Assembly: GCA_964419055.1 (NCBI GenBank)
Contig: CAYQNU010000016.1
Span: forward strand, 1 to 64,000
Direction: 5' to 3'
DNA from: CAYQNU01 sp964419055
Lineage (GTDB): Bacteria; Bacteroidota; Bacteroidia; Flavobacteriales_D; Parvicellaceae
DNA length: 64,000 nt
Shown: positions 8,685-17,665 of the stretch, piece after piece
Position numbering within the stretch: position 1 is the stretch's first letter
Layout of the letters: the number at the start of each line of letters is the position of its first letter
Notes under the pieces: model-generated
Told to the model about the DNA's origin: nothing
Database searches by the model: none
What the model saw: the letters and a program-made list of their open reading frames with translations, nothing else
Made by a program: the position numbers and the translations under genes

Positions 8685-9233
8685 TTATTTTTTAACAAAT
8701 GGAAATCCAAATTGGGTTAATAATTCTTTAGCTTCTTCATTAGTTTCAGCCGTGGTAACAATAGTAATATCCATACCTAGTATTTTGCTTACTTTGTCGA
8801 TATCAATTTCTGGAAAAATGATATGTTCTTTAACACCAAATGTAATGTTTCCTCTACCATCTCCTTTTGCTTTAACACCTCTAAAATCTCTAGTGCGTGG
8901 CAAAGCTACGGAAATTAATCGATCTAAGAACTCATACATGTGTTCTCTTCTTAATGTTACTTTGGTACCAATTGGCATTCCTTTACGTAACTTAAAGTTA
9001 GACACATCTTTTTTAGATTTAGTAACGATCGCTTTTTGACCAGCGATAAGCGTCAAATCTTTTTGAGCTGTCTCTGCTATTTTTTTATCGGCTACTGCCT
9101 CTCCAACACCTTGACTAAGAACTATTTTAGTAATTCTTGGCACTTGCATTGAACTTTTGTACCCAAATTTTTCTTGAAGAGCAGGAACGACTTCGTTCGC
9201 GTATTTCTCTTTTAATCTTACTGAATAACTCAT
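8685..9233 (-). CDS. rplE: 50S ribosomal protein uL5
   Basis: Binds 5S rRNA and contacts P-site tRNA. The 182-aa protein contains PRITKIVLSQGVGEAV, the GQKAIVTKSKKDVSNFKLRKGMPIG region and DFRGVKAKGDGRGNITFG motifs of L5. Its ATG overlaps the rplX stop by 4 bp (ATGA), which implies translational coupling. Confidence 0.97.
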   Translation of the reverse strand: MSYSVRLKEKYANEVVPALQEKFGYKSSMQVPRITKIVLSQGVGEAVADKKIAETAQKDLTLIAGQKAIVTKSKKDVSNFKLRKGMPIGTKVTLRREHMYEFLDRLISVALPRTRDFRGVKAKGDGRGNITFGVKEHIIFPEIDIDKVSKILGMDITIVTTAETNEEAKELLTQFGFPFVKK

Positions 9234-9556
9234 GATTTCAATGATTCTCCTGATTTTTTAGCGTAACGAACGATTTTTCCTTCTTCAACTCTTCTTCCAA
9301 CACGTGTTGGAGTTTTAGTTTTTGGATCTATCAACATTACATTTGAAATGTGAATACTTTTGTTTCTCTCGATAATCCCACCATCAGGGTTAGCCTGGCT
9401 AGTTTGAGGTTTAACGTGTTTTTTTTCTTTTACTGTGAGACCATCAATTATCACACGGTTCTTTTTGTAATCTACTTCAAGAATTTCTCCTTGTTGATTG
9501 ATCGCAGCACCAGCAATAACTTTTACGGTATCTCCTTTTTTTATTTTCAGTTTCAT
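9230..9556 (-). CDS. rplX: 50S ribosomal protein uL24
   Basis: Assembly-initiating large-subunit protein. The 108-aa product begins with a KOW motif (KIKKGDTVKVIAGAAINQQGEIL, residues 3-25), followed by HVKPQTSQANPDGGIIERNKSIHISNVML. It overlaps rplE by 4 bp and lies 18 bp after rplN. Confidence 0.97.
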   Translation of the reverse strand: MKLKIKKGDTVKVIAGAAINQQGEILEVDYKKNRVIIDGLTVKEKKHVKPQTSQANPDGGIIERNKSIHISNVMLIDPKTKTPTRVGRRVEEGKIVRYAKKSGESLKS

Positions 9557-9574
9557 AACTATATAATTCTTTTT

Positions 9575-9943
9575 TTATAGTACTTCAGGAGCCAAAGATA
9601 CAATTTTCATAAATTGTTTCTCTCTTAATTCTCTAGCAACTGGTCCGAAAATACGAGTACCTCTCATTTCACCAGCGGCATTTAATAATACGACAGCATT
9701 ATCATCAAATCTGATGTATGAACCATCGGCTCTTCTTACTTCTTTTTTAGTACGGACTATTACGGCTTTTGACACCTGTCCTTTTTTTACGTTTCCTGAA
9801 GGCATTGAAGCTTTCACAGAAACTACTATTTTATCACCTACAGATGCATATCTTCTCTTGGTTCCACCAAGAACTCGAATACACAATACCTCTTTCGCTC
9901 CGCTGTTGTCAGCAACTGCAAGTCTACTTTCTTGTTGTATCAT
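9575..9943 (-). CDS. rplN: 50S ribosomal protein uL14
   Basis: Subunit-bridge protein binding 23S rRNA. The 122-aa protein is a textbook uL14: MIQQESRLAVADNSGAKEVLCIRVLGG, the PSGNVKKGQVSKAVIVRTKKE segment, and RGTRIFGPVARELREK at the C terminus. It follows rpsQ by 8 bp. Confidence 0.98.
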   Translation of the reverse strand: MIQQESRLAVADNSGAKEVLCIRVLGGTKRRYASVGDKIVVSVKASMPSGNVKKGQVSKAVIVRTKKEVRRADGSYIRFDDNAVVLLNAAGEMRGTRIFGPVARELREKQFMKIVSLAPEVL

Positions 9944-9951
9944 CGCTCAAA

Positions 9952-10203
9952 TTATTTTGCTCTTTCTAATATTTCAACCAATCTCCAGCATTTTCTTTTG
10001 CTAAGAGGTCTTGTTTCCATGATTCGTACTGTGTCGCCTTCTTGACAATCATTTTTTTCATCGTGGGCGACAAATTTACTAGTTTTTTTTACGAATTTAC
10101 CGTATTTAGCATGTTTTTCTTTTCGCTCAACAGTTACAACAATAGATTTTTCCATTTTGTTGCTGGCTACGGTACCAATTCTTTCTTTTCTGAGGTTTCT
10201 CAT
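9952..10203 (-). CDS. rpsQ: 30S ribosomal protein uS17
   Basis: Primary 16S rRNA binder with an OB fold. I place the start at the ATG at 10203 (MRNLRKERIG), giving 83 aa. The frame stays open upstream to an ATG at 10278, but that would overlap the end of rpmC and add a stretch unlike the family. Core motifs are GTVASNKMEKSIVVTVERK, KYGKFVKKTSKFVAHDE and GDTVRIMETRPLSKRKCWRLVEI. Confidence 0.95.
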   Translation of the reverse strand: MRNLRKERIGTVASNKMEKSIVVTVERKEKHAKYGKFVKKTSKFVAHDEKNDCQEGDTVRIMETRPLSKRKCWRLVEILERAK

Positions 10204-10222
10204 AGTATCTACTAAATTCCTA

Positions 10223-10426
10223 TTAATTATTTGCTTTTTCAAGCTCTCTTCTTCGTAACTCAGTGCGAATTCTCGCAACAGTTCTACGTATTTTTCTTAA
10301 CTCTATTGGGTTCTCCAAACTAGCCACTTTATGACCAATTTTTTTTCTAGTTAGGTTAGTCTCATTTGTTTTGAGAGCCTCAACTAAATCTTGGATATCC
10401 ATTTCTCTTATTACAGATGCTTCCAT
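10223..10426 (-). CDS. rpmC: 50S ribosomal protein uL29
   Basis: Protein at the nascent-chain exit that helps bind trigger factor and SRP. It has 67 aa, with an antiparallel two-helix pattern: DIQDLVEALKTNETNLTRKK then NPIELRKIRRTVARIRTELRRREL. It lies between rplP and rpsQ as usual. Confidence 0.96.
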   Translation of the reverse strand: MEASVIREMDIQDLVEALKTNETNLTRKKIGHKVASLENPIELRKIRRTVARIRTELRRRELEKANN

Positions 10427-10437
10427 TTTATAATTTA

Positions 10438-10854
10438 TTAAGCGTAATCGTTTCTAACAATAAATTTGGTTCTTACAGGCAACTTTTGTGCGGCCAATCT
10501 CATAGCTTCTTGAGCTACTTCCAATGGAACACCATCACATTCGAACATAATTCTACCTGGACGAACAGGAGCAACCCAATGACTTGGAGCACCTTTTCCT
10601 TTACCCATCCTTACCTCAGCTGGTTTAGCTGTGATTGGTTTGTCTGGAAAAATTCTGATCCATACTTTACCTTCTCTTTTCATATATCTTGTCACTGCAA
10701 TACGCGCTGACTCAATTTGACGAGAGGTAATGAATGCCTCATCCATTGTTTTAATTGCAAATGAACCAAATGCTATTTCGTGACCCCTTTGGGCAATACC
10801 TTTCATTTTGCCCTTCTGGGTCCTTCTGAATTTCGTTCTTTTTGGCTGTAACAT
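10438..10854 (-). CDS. rplP: 50S ribosomal protein uL16
   Basis: Contacts A-site tRNA and the peptidyl-transferase surroundings. The 138-aa protein starts MLQPKRTKFRRTQKGKMKG, and contains GSFAIKTMDEAFITSRQIESAR, the loop RMGKGKGAPSHWVAPVRPG (which includes the conserved Arg that is hydroxylated in some bacteria) and a helical end. Normal length. Confidence 0.97.
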   Translation of the reverse strand: MLQPKRTKFRRTQKGKMKGIAQRGHEIAFGSFAIKTMDEAFITSRQIESARIAVTRYMKREGKVWIRIFPDKPITAKPAEVRMGKGKGAPSHWVAPVRPGRIMFECDGVPLEVAQEAMRLAAQKLPVRTKFIVRNDYA

Positions 10855-10876
10855 AATCCAACTATTATTTCAATTT

Positions 10877-11587
10877 TTACTTCTTTTGTTGTTTTCTTTT
10901 TGGAGCTTGTTTCTCCGCGGTATTTGTTTTTGTCATCCCAAAATTTGGAGACAAATCTCTTTTACCGTAAACTTCTCCGTTGCAAATCCATACTTTAATA
11001 CCGATTCTTCCGTATGTCGTATGTGCTTCAGCTAATGCGTAATCAATATCAGCTCTGAAAGTATGAAGAGGTGTTCTTCCTTCTTTATACGTTTCATTTC
11101 TAGCCATCTCTGCTCCATTCAATCTACCAGAAATTTTAACTTTGATTCCTTCAGCTCCCATTCTTATTGTAGAAGCAATTGCCATTTTAATGGCTCTTCT
11201 AAATGAAATTCTTGCCTCAATTTGACGAGCAATTCCATCAGATACTAATTGCGCATCCAATTCTGGTCTTTTAATTTCAAAAATGTTGATTTGAACCTCT
11301 TTCTTAGTGATTTTTTTCAACTCTTCTTTCAATTTGTCAACTTCAGAACCAGCTTTTCCAATAATAACTCCTGGACGAGCTGTATTGATAGTAATTGTAA
11401 TTAACTTTAAAGTACGTTCAATAATTATTTTTGAAATGCTAGCTTTTTTCAAACGTGCATTTAAATATTGACGGATTTTAACGTCCTCTACTAATTTGTC
11501 AGAGTAGTCTTTACCACCATACCAGTTAGAATCCCATCCTTTGATGTAACCTAGTCTATTTCCTATAGGATTAGTTTTTTGTCCCAT
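10877..11587 (-). CDS. rpsC: 30S ribosomal protein uS3
   Basis: Head protein at the mRNA entry, with helicase-related activity. The 236-aa product has an N-terminal part starting MGQKTNPIGNRLGYIKGWDSNWY, a KH domain (about residues 60-110, with the GxxG in RPGVIIGKAGSEV) and the C-terminal domain with GAEGIKVKISGRLNGAEMAR. The tail is lysine-rich (PKRKQQKK). Confidence 0.97.
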   Translation of the reverse strand: MGQKTNPIGNRLGYIKGWDSNWYGGKDYSDKLVEDVKIRQYLNARLKKASISKIIIERTLKLITITINTARPGVIIGKAGSEVDKLKEELKKITKKEVQINIFEIKRPELDAQLVSDGIARQIEARISFRRAIKMAIASTIRMGAEGIKVKISGRLNGAEMARNETYKEGRTPLHTFRADIDYALAEAHTTYGRIGIKVWICNGEVYGKRDLSPNFGMTKTNTAEKQAPKRKQQKK

Positions 11588-11595
11588 TATAGCTA

Positions 11596-11991
11596 TTATT
11601 TTTTTGAATCAATTATTAATGTAATGTGATTTGAACGTTTACGCACTCTGTGTGCACGTCCTTGTGGAGCTGGTTGAACTCTTTTCAACATTCTCCCTCC
11701 ATCAACAAATACTTCTTTTACAATTAGACCAGCTGATGTAGGATCTTGTCCTTCATTTTTCTGTTCCCAGTTATTGATAGCTGACAAAAGAAGTTTTTCT
11801 AAATTTTTAGAAGCATCTTTTGCGTTGAATTTTAAAATATTCAATGCAGTGTAGATGTTTTCACCTCTTACTAAATCAGCTACTAATCTCATTTTTCTTG
11901 GAGAACTTGGACAGTTGCTTAATTTAGCAATAGCCAATGTTTTCCTTTCTTCTTTTCTAGCGTCAGCGCTATTTTGTTTTCTTGCTCCCAT
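11596..11991 (-). CDS. rplV: 50S ribosomal protein uL22
   Basis: Lines the polypeptide exit tunnel; its beta-hairpin loop is a site of macrolide-resistance mutations. The 131-aa protein shows SPRKMRLVADLVRG, a helical middle, and the hairpin with EVFVDGGRMLKRVQPAPQGRAHRVRKRS followed by HITLII. No loop deletion is visible. Confidence 0.96.
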   Translation of the reverse strand: MGARKQNSADARKEERKTLAIAKLSNCPSSPRKMRLVADLVRGENIYTALNILKFNAKDASKNLEKLLLSAINNWEQKNEGQDPTSAGLIVKEVFVDGGRMLKRVQPAPQGRAHRVRKRSNHITLIIDSKK

Positions 11992-12012
11992 AATACAATT
12001 TATTCAAGGCTA

Positions 12013-12291
12013 TTATTTTTTACCTTTATCTTTTTTTCCCGCGTGACCACGGAAGGTTCTTGTTGGAGAAAACTCTCCTAATTTATGTCCTACCATATTC
12101 TCTGTAACATATACAGGAATGAATTTCATTCCATTGTAAACAGCTATTGTTAGTCCTACAAATTCTGGTGTAATAGTAGAAGCTCTTGCCCAAGTTTTGA
12201 TAACATTTTTACTTTGGTTAGCTTGTGCTTCTTCAACTCTTTTCATCAATTTGTAATGGATGAAAGGTGGTTTTTTTAACGATCTAGACAT
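12013..12291 (-). CDS. rpsS: 30S ribosomal protein uS19
   Basis: Head protein forming a complex with S13. The 92-aa protein has MSRSLKKPPFIHYKL, TWARASTITPEFVGLTIAVYNG, and the closing HKLGEFSPTRTFRGHAGK motif. It lies 7 bp after rplB and 21 bp before rplV. Confidence 0.97.
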   Translation of the reverse strand: MSRSLKKPPFIHYKLMKRVEEAQANQSKNVIKTWARASTITPEFVGLTIAVYNGMKFIPVYVTENMVGHKLGEFSPTRTFRGHAGKKDKGKK

Positions 12292-12298
12292 CTCTTAC

Positions 12299-13123
12299 TT
12301 ATTTTTTTCGTTTTGAAACAATAAAGCGGTTAGACGCTTTCGTTTTATTTCTTGTTTTAAATCCTTTTGCTGGAATACTATTTCTTGATCTTGGGTGACC
12401 TCCTGAAGATTTACCTTCACCACCACCCATTGGGTGATCTACTGGGTTCATAACAACACCTCTTACTCTAGGTCTTCTTCCTAACCATCTTGTTCTACCT
12501 GCTTTACCAGAAACGGTTAAGTTATGCTCACTGTTTGAAACAGATCCTATTGTTGCTTTACAAGTTGTAAGAATCATTCTTACTTCTCCTGAAGGCATTT
12601 TGATGATGGCATATTTACCATCTCTAGCGTTCAATTGACCAAATGAACCAGCACTTCTAGCTAATGTTCCTCCTTGACCTGGATATAATTCAATATTGTG
12701 AATGATTGTACCTAGTGGAACTTCAGAAAGAAATAATGTGTTACCAACATCTGGAGTAACTCCAGCACCAGATTCTACAACAGTTCCTACTTTTAATCCA
12801 TTTGGAGCAATGATGTATCTTTTTTCACCATCTGCATATTCTACTAGTGCAATAAAAGCAGATCTGTTTGGATCGTACTCAATTGATTGAACTGTAGCTT
12901 TAACACCATCTTTGTTTCTTTTGAAATCAATGATACGGTATCTTCTTTTGTGACCTCCACCTACATAGCGCATGGTCATTTTTCCGGTATTATTTCTACC
13001 TCCGGATTTCGAAATCCCTTCGGTCAAACTTTTCTCTGGTTTGCTAGTAGTAATCTCATCGAATACTGTAGCTACCTTGTGACGTTGACCTGGAGTTGTC
13101 GGTTTAAACTTTTTTAGTGCCAT
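12299..13123 (-). CDS. rplB: 50S ribosomal protein uL2
   Basis: Essential for subunit association and peptidyl transfer. The 274-aa protein has the N-terminal OB-type domain (GGGHKRRYRIIDFKR around residues 55-70) and the SH3-like domain, and ends with the NPVDHPMGGGEGKSSGGHPR loop that holds the conserved His near the catalytic centre. Normal length. Confidence 0.98.
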   Translation of the reverse strand: MALKKFKPTTPGQRHKVATVFDEITTSKPEKSLTEGISKSGGRNNTGKMTMRYVGGGHKRRYRIIDFKRNKDGVKATVQSIEYDPNRSAFIALVEYADGEKRYIIAPNGLKVGTVVESGAGVTPDVGNTLFLSEVPLGTIIHNIELYPGQGGTLARSAGSFGQLNARDGKYAIIKMPSGEVRMILTTCKATIGSVSNSEHNLTVSGKAGRTRWLGRRPRVRGVVMNPVDHPMGGGEGKSSGGHPRSRNSIPAKGFKTRNKTKASNRFIVSKRKK

Positions 13124-13142
13124 TACTTAATTTTTTCTGTTG

Positions 13143-13439
13143 TTAGATGTTTTCATACAAATCAATAGCATCTCCTTCTTTAACTGTAATAATAGCTTTT
13201 TTGTAAGCTGTATTTTTTTGAAAGATTACACCTTTATTTGTAAATTTCGATTTACCCTTACCGCCACCATAATTCATTGTGTTTACAGAGGCAACAGCAA
13301 CTCCATACAATTTCTCGATAGCGGATTTTATTTCTTCTTTAGTAGCCTTTTTGTTGACTATGAAACCATATCTGTTGTACTTTTCAGTAGCAGCAGTAAC
13401 TTTTTCAGTTAATATTGGTTTTAGAATGACATTTTTCAT
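13143..13439 (-). CDS. rplW: 50S ribosomal protein uL23
   Basis: Exit-tunnel rim protein that docks trigger factor, SRP and SecY. The 98-aa product has ILKPILTEKVTAATEKYNRYGFIVNKKATKEEIKSAIEKLYGV, the conserved alpha/beta core, and a basic loop GGGKGKSKFTNKG. It lies 4 bp after rplD. Confidence 0.96.
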   Translation of the reverse strand: MKNVILKPILTEKVTAATEKYNRYGFIVNKKATKEEIKSAIEKLYGVAVASVNTMNYGGGKGKSKFTNKGVIFQKNTAYKKAIITVKEGDAIDLYENI

Positions 13440-13443
13440 CCTA

Positions 13444-14073
13444 TTAATTTTTTAATGTGTTATCAATTACTCCTAGTGCATCTTCTGCGATAATGATGTT
13501 CTTAGCGTTTAAGATATCATATGTATTTAACTGCTCAGCTGTAGTTACTTGGCTGAAAGGTAAATTACGAGAAGATAAATATATTGCAGAATCATAAGAT
13601 CCTAAAACAATTAATGTTTTAACGTTTCCTAAGTTTAAGTTACCAATGATAGATTGGTATTCTTTAGTTTTAGGTAACTCCATTTTAATGTTTTCTAAAA
13701 TAGTGATTCCGTTTTCTTTAGCTTTGTAAGAAAGCGCACTCATTCTAGCTAAAGTTTTAACTTTTTTGTTTAATTTAAAACCATATAAATGTGGTTTTGG
13801 TCCAAAAGCTCTACCACCACCTCTATGAAGAGGACCTTTCAAACTTCCGTAACGAGCAGTTCCCGTTCCTTTTTGTTTTTTAGCTTTTTTAGTAGATCTA
13901 TTTATTTCTGCTCTTTCTTTAGCTTTGTGTGTACCTTGTCTTTGTTGGGCTAAAAATTGCTTAACATCTAGGTAAATTGCGTGGTCATTTGGTTCTATAC
14001 CAAATATTTCGCTATTTAAAGTTACTTTCTTTGATGTAGCCTTACCACTTGTATTGTATACTGATAATTCCAT
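13444..14073 (-). CDS. rplD: 50S ribosomal protein uL4
   Basis: Tunnel-constriction protein and, in E. coli, autogenous regulator of the S10 operon. The 209-aa product has the extended tunnel loop (KKQKGTGTARYGSLKGPLHRGGGRAFGP, about residues 65-95) inside a globular Rossmann-like domain with ALSYKAKENGITIL. It lies 4 bp after rplC and 4 bp before rplW. Confidence 0.97.
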   Translation of the reverse strand: MELSVYNTSGKATSKKVTLNSEIFGIEPNDHAIYLDVKQFLAQQRQGTHKAKERAEINRSTKKAKKQKGTGTARYGSLKGPLHRGGGRAFGPKPHLYGFKLNKKVKTLARMSALSYKAKENGITILENIKMELPKTKEYQSIIGNLNLGNVKTLIVLGSYDSAIYLSSRNLPFSQVTTAEQLNTYDILNAKNIIIAEDALGVIDNTLKN

Positions 14074-14077
14074 CTCG

Positions 14078-14695
14078 TTAATCTTTTTCGATAATTACTA
14101 TTGAACCATTTGCTCCTGGAATAGAACCTTTAAGAGCGATAACATTTCTATCAGCTAATACTTTAACTATTTCAATGTTAATTGCTTTAACTCTTTTATT
14201 TCCTGTTTGACCAGCCATTCTAATTCCTTTGAACACTCTTGAAGGGAATGAAGATGCTCCCACAGAACCCGGTGCTCTTAAACGGTCATGTTGACCATGT
14301 GTTGAATCACCAACACCACCAAATCCGTGTCTTTTAACAACACCTTGAAAACCTTTTCCTTTAGAAGTTCCAACTACATCTACAAATTCTCCTTCTGAGA
14401 AAATAGATGCATTAATTGTATCGCCAAGATTTAAATCGTTGAAATAATCAAACTCAACTAATTTTCTTTTTGGAGTTGTGTTGGCCTTTTTAAAGTGCCC
14501 TTTTAATGCATTAGTAGTAGATTTGTCTTTTTTCTCTCCAAATCCAATCTGTAATGCTTCGTAACCATCTTTTTCTTTTGTCTTAACCTGTGTAACTACA
14601 CAAGGTCCAGCCTCAACAAGCGTGCATGGAATGTTTTTTCCATCGGCACTAAAGATGCTAGTCATCCCAATTTTTTTTCCTATGATACCAGCCAT
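14078..14695 (-). CDS. rplC: 50S ribosomal protein uL3
   Basis: Early-assembly large-subunit protein. The 205-aa protein starts MAGIIGKKIGMTSIF and has the W-finger-type loop around GTSKGKGFQGVVKRHGFGG...HGQHDRLRAPGSVG that approaches the peptidyl-transferase centre. The Gln of the HGQ motif, a methylation site in other bacteria, is present. Confidence 0.97.
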   Translation of the reverse strand: MAGIIGKKIGMTSIFSADGKNIPCTLVEAGPCVVTQVKTKEKDGYEALQIGFGEKKDKSTTNALKGHFKKANTTPKRKLVEFDYFNDLNLGDTINASIFSEGEFVDVVGTSKGKGFQGVVKRHGFGGVGDSTHGQHDRLRAPGSVGASSFPSRVFKGIRMAGQTGNKRVKAINIEIVKVLADRNVIALKGSIPGANGSIVIIEKD

Positions 14696-14705
14696 TGTTA
14701 TTTAT

Positions 14706-15008
14706 TTATGATATTTCTACTTCTACTCCGCTTGGTAACTCTAATTTCATTAGAGCATCAATCGTTTTTGCTGATGAACTGTAAATGTCCATCAATCTTT
14801 TGTAAGAGCACAATTGGAATTGTTCTCTAGCTTTTTTGTTTACGTGTGGTGAACGTAATACTGTGTAAATTCTTTTGTGAGTTGGTAATGGAATAGGTCC
14901 ATTAACAATTGCCCCTGTAGATTTTACAGTTTTAACGATTTTCTCAGCTGATTTATCAACTAGGTTGTGATCGTATGATTTTAATTTGATTCTAATTTTT
15001 TGATTCAT
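14706..15008 (-). CDS. rpsJ: 30S ribosomal protein uS10
   Basis: Head protein; as NusE it also joins NusB in antitermination complexes. The 100-aa protein has MNQKIRIKLKSYDHNLVDKSAEKIV, the GPIPLPTHKRIYTVLRSPHVNKKAREQF loop and ELPSGVEVEI at the end. It follows fusA by 23 bp, joining the str and S10 clusters into one run without tuf between them. Confidence 0.97.
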   Translation of the reverse strand: MNQKIRIKLKSYDHNLVDKSAEKIVKTVKSTGAIVNGPIPLPTHKRIYTVLRSPHVNKKAREQFQLCSYKRLMDIYSSSAKTIDALMKLELPSGVEVEIS

Positions 15009-15031
15009 TGTAAATCTTTATCTAAATTGAA

Positions 15032-17137
15032 TTATGCTTCTACTTTTCCTTTTGCTTTTGCAATTACTTCATCAGCAATGTTTTTTGGACAATCTGAATA
15101 ATGTGAAAATTCCATTGAAGAAGTTGCTCTACCTGAAGTAATAGTTCTTAATTGTGTAACATATCCGAACATTTCAGAAAGTGGAACTTTAGCTTTAATT
15201 ACTTTTGCACCTGCTCTATCGTCCATTCCCTCAACCATTCCTCTTCTTCTATTCAAATCTCCTACAACATCCCCCATATTTTCTTCAGGAGTAACTACTT
15301 CAAGTTTCATTATTGGCTCCAATAGAGTCGGTGTTGCTTTTGGCATACATGCTCTATAAGCAGCTTTTGCACACAACTCAAAAGATAATGAATCTGAATC
15401 GACTGCGTGATATGATCCATCTTTCAATGTAACTTTTAAATTATCTAATGGATATCCAGCTAAAACACCGTTTTTCATAGATTCTTTAAAACCTTTTTCA
15501 ACAGAAGGAATATATTCACGAGGAATGTTACCACCTTTTACTTCGTTAATGAAAATTAAACCTGGTTTTTCAGGATCTCCTGGCTCTAAAGTAAATACGA
15601 TATCAGCAAATTTACCTCTACCACCAGATTGTTTTTTGAAAACTTCTCTATGATCTACAGTTCCTGAAACTGATTCTTTATAAGCAACTTGAGGTGCACC
15701 TTGATTACATTCAACTTTAAATTCTCTTTTCAATCGATCTAAGATGATATCTAAGTGTAACTCACCCATACCTGAGATAATAGTTTGACCAGAATCTTCA
15801 TCAGTATGAACTCTGAATGTAGGATCTTCCTCAGCTAATTTGTTTAATGATAAACCTAATTTATCTACGTCTGCTTGAGTTTTTGGCTCAATAGCTAATC
15901 CAATTACAGGCTCAGGGAAATTCATTGACTCTAAAATGATTGGACGTTTCTCATCACATAATGTATCTCCTGTTTTGATATCTTTAAATCCAACTACCGC
16001 AGCAATATCTCCAGCATGAAGCGAATCAATTTGGTTTTGTTTGTTAGCGTGCATTTGGAAAATTCTTGAAATTCTCTCTTTGTTTCCTGATCTTGAATTT
16101 AAAACATAAGAACCAGAATCTAACTTTCCAGAGTATGCTCTAACGAAACATAATCTACCTACGAAAGGATCTGTTGCAATTTTAAAAGCTAAAGCTGCAA
16201 AAGGCTCATCGATTGACGGTAATCTTTTTTCTTCAGCATCTGTATCAGGATTTGTTCCAATAATTGCTTCAACATCCATTGGTGAAGGAAGTAATTCCAT
16301 AACCATATCAAGCATTGACTGAACTCCTTTGTTTTTGAATGAAGAACCACACATCATAGGAACTACTTTTCCTGTAATAACTGCTTCTCTCAATGCATCT
16401 AAGATTTCTCTTTCTGTCAATGAGTTTGGATCTTCAAAATATTTTTCCATTAAAGTGTCATTGAATTCAGCAACTGCCTCCAATAATTCTTCTCTGTATT
16501 GTTTTGCTTCGTCCATAACGTCAGCAGGAATTTCTACTGTTTGAAAAGTCATACCTTGATCGTGCTCATTCCAAACAATTCCTCTGAAGTTAATTAAATC
16601 AACAACTCCTTTGAATGTTTCTTCATTTCCAATTGGAATTTGAAGAGGTAACGCGTGGCTACCTAACATTTCTTTTACTTGTTTACAAACACTTAAGAAA
16701 TCAGCACCTTGACGGTCCATTTTATTTACGAAACCAATTCTTGGTACGTTATAGTTGTTAGCTAATCTCCAGTTAGTTTCAGATTGTGGCTCAACACCAT
16801 CAACAGCACTAAATAAGAAAACTAAACCATCCAATACTCTTAACGATCTATTTACCTCAACAGTAAAATCAACGTGTCCTGGAGTATCGATAATGTTCAC
16901 GTGATATGAATTATTACGATATTTCCAATCCAAAGTAGTAGCAGCAGAAGTAATAGTAATACCTCTTTCTTGCTCTTGAGCCATCCAGTCCATTGTTGCG
17001 GCACCATCGTGAACCTCTCCAATTTTGTGACTTACACCACCATAATAAAGGATACGTTCTGTAGTGGTAGTTTTACCAGCATCAATGTGTGCTGCAATAC
17101 CAATGTTACGTGTATATTTTAAATCTCTTCTTGACAT
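15032..17137 (-). CDS. fusA: Elongation factor G
   Basis: GTPase that drives translocation and, with RRF, ribosome recycling. The 701-aa protein has the G1 motif AHIDAGKT (residues 16-23), DTPGH around residue 88 and NKMD, then EF-G domains II-V, with SGMGELHLDI in domain III and GYPLDNLKVTLKDGSYH in domain IV. It lies between rpsG and rpsJ. The length fits canonical EF-G, not a fusidate-resistance paralogue. Confidence 0.97.
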   Translation of the reverse strand: MSRRDLKYTRNIGIAAHIDAGKTTTTERILYYGGVSHKIGEVHDGAATMDWMAQEQERGITITSAATTLDWKYRNNSYHVNIIDTPGHVDFTVEVNRSLRVLDGLVFLFSAVDGVEPQSETNWRLANNYNVPRIGFVNKMDRQGADFLSVCKQVKEMLGSHALPLQIPIGNEETFKGVVDLINFRGIVWNEHDQGMTFQTVEIPADVMDEAKQYREELLEAVAEFNDTLMEKYFEDPNSLTEREILDALREAVITGKVVPMMCGSSFKNKGVQSMLDMVMELLPSPMDVEAIIGTNPDTDAEEKRLPSIDEPFAALAFKIATDPFVGRLCFVRAYSGKLDSGSYVLNSRSGNKERISRIFQMHANKQNQIDSLHAGDIAAVVGFKDIKTGDTLCDEKRPIILESMNFPEPVIGLAIEPKTQADVDKLGLSLNKLAEEDPTFRVHTDEDSGQTIISGMGELHLDIILDRLKREFKVECNQGAPQVAYKESVSGTVDHREVFKKQSGGRGKFADIVFTLEPGDPEKPGLIFINEVKGGNIPREYIPSVEKGFKESMKNGVLAGYPLDNLKVTLKDGSYHAVDSDSLSFELCAKAAYRACMPKATPTLLEPIMKLEVVTPEENMGDVVGDLNRRRGMVEGMDDRAGAKVIKAKVPLSEMFGYVTQLRTITSGRATSSMEFSHYSDCPKNIADEVIAKAKGKVEA

Positions 17138-17170
17138 AATCTTTTATATTCTCTAAAGTAATCGTTTATT

Positions 17171-17644
17171 TTAGAATCTGAAATGTGAGAAAGCTTTGTT
17201 TGCCTCAGCCATTCTATGAACGTCTTCTTTTTTCTTGTAAGCTCCACCTTCTTCTTTAGCAGCAGACATAATTTCTCCAGCTAATCTTAAACTCATAGTT
17301 TTTTCGTTACGTTTTTTTGCATAACCAATTAACCACTTCATAGCCATAGATTGTTTACGACCATCTCTAATTGGAGTAGGTATTTGAAAGGTAGCTCCAC
17401 CAACTCTGCGGCTTCTAACCTCAACACCTGGGGTTACGTTTTCCAAAGCTTTTTTCCAAATAGATAAACCATCCTCTTCTTCTGCAGCTCTTTGGTTAAC
17501 TACTTCAATTGCATCGTAAAATATTTTGAATGCTGTACTTTTTTTACCATCCAACATTAAGTTGTTTACGAATTTTGTTACGATCTCTTCGTGAAACTTA
17601 GGATCTGGTAAAATAATGTGCTTTTTCGCTTGTCTTCTTCTCAT
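17171..17644 (-). CDS. rpsG: 30S ribosomal protein uS7
   Basis: Head-assembly protein at the E site and, in E. coli, str-operon translational repressor. The 157-aa product is helical, with MRRRQAKKHIILPDPKF at the start, the NVTPGVEVRSRRVGGATFQIP beta-hairpin (about residues 70-90) and MSLRLAGEIMSAAKEEGGAYKKKEDVHRMAEANKAF. It lies 21 bp after rpsL. Confidence 0.97.
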   Translation of the reverse strand: MRRRQAKKHIILPDPKFHEEIVTKFVNNLMLDGKKSTAFKIFYDAIEVVNQRAAEEEDGLSIWKKALENVTPGVEVRSRRVGGATFQIPTPIRDGRKQSMAMKWLIGYAKKRNEKTMSLRLAGEIMSAAKEEGGAYKKKEDVHRMAEANKAFSHFRF

Positions 17645-17665
17645 GACTATGAATTACTTATCAAG

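Noticed and set aside
9714..10004. Plus-strand open frames inside ribosomal genes
   Set aside because: They run antisense to well-conserved ribosomal genes, have Phe/Ser/Leu-rich translations with no family resemblance and no promoter; they are shadows of real genes.
10204..10278. Longer N terminus for uS17 from ATG 10278
   Set aside because: It overlaps rpmC in another frame and adds 25 residues unlike any uS17; the start at 10203 matches the family.
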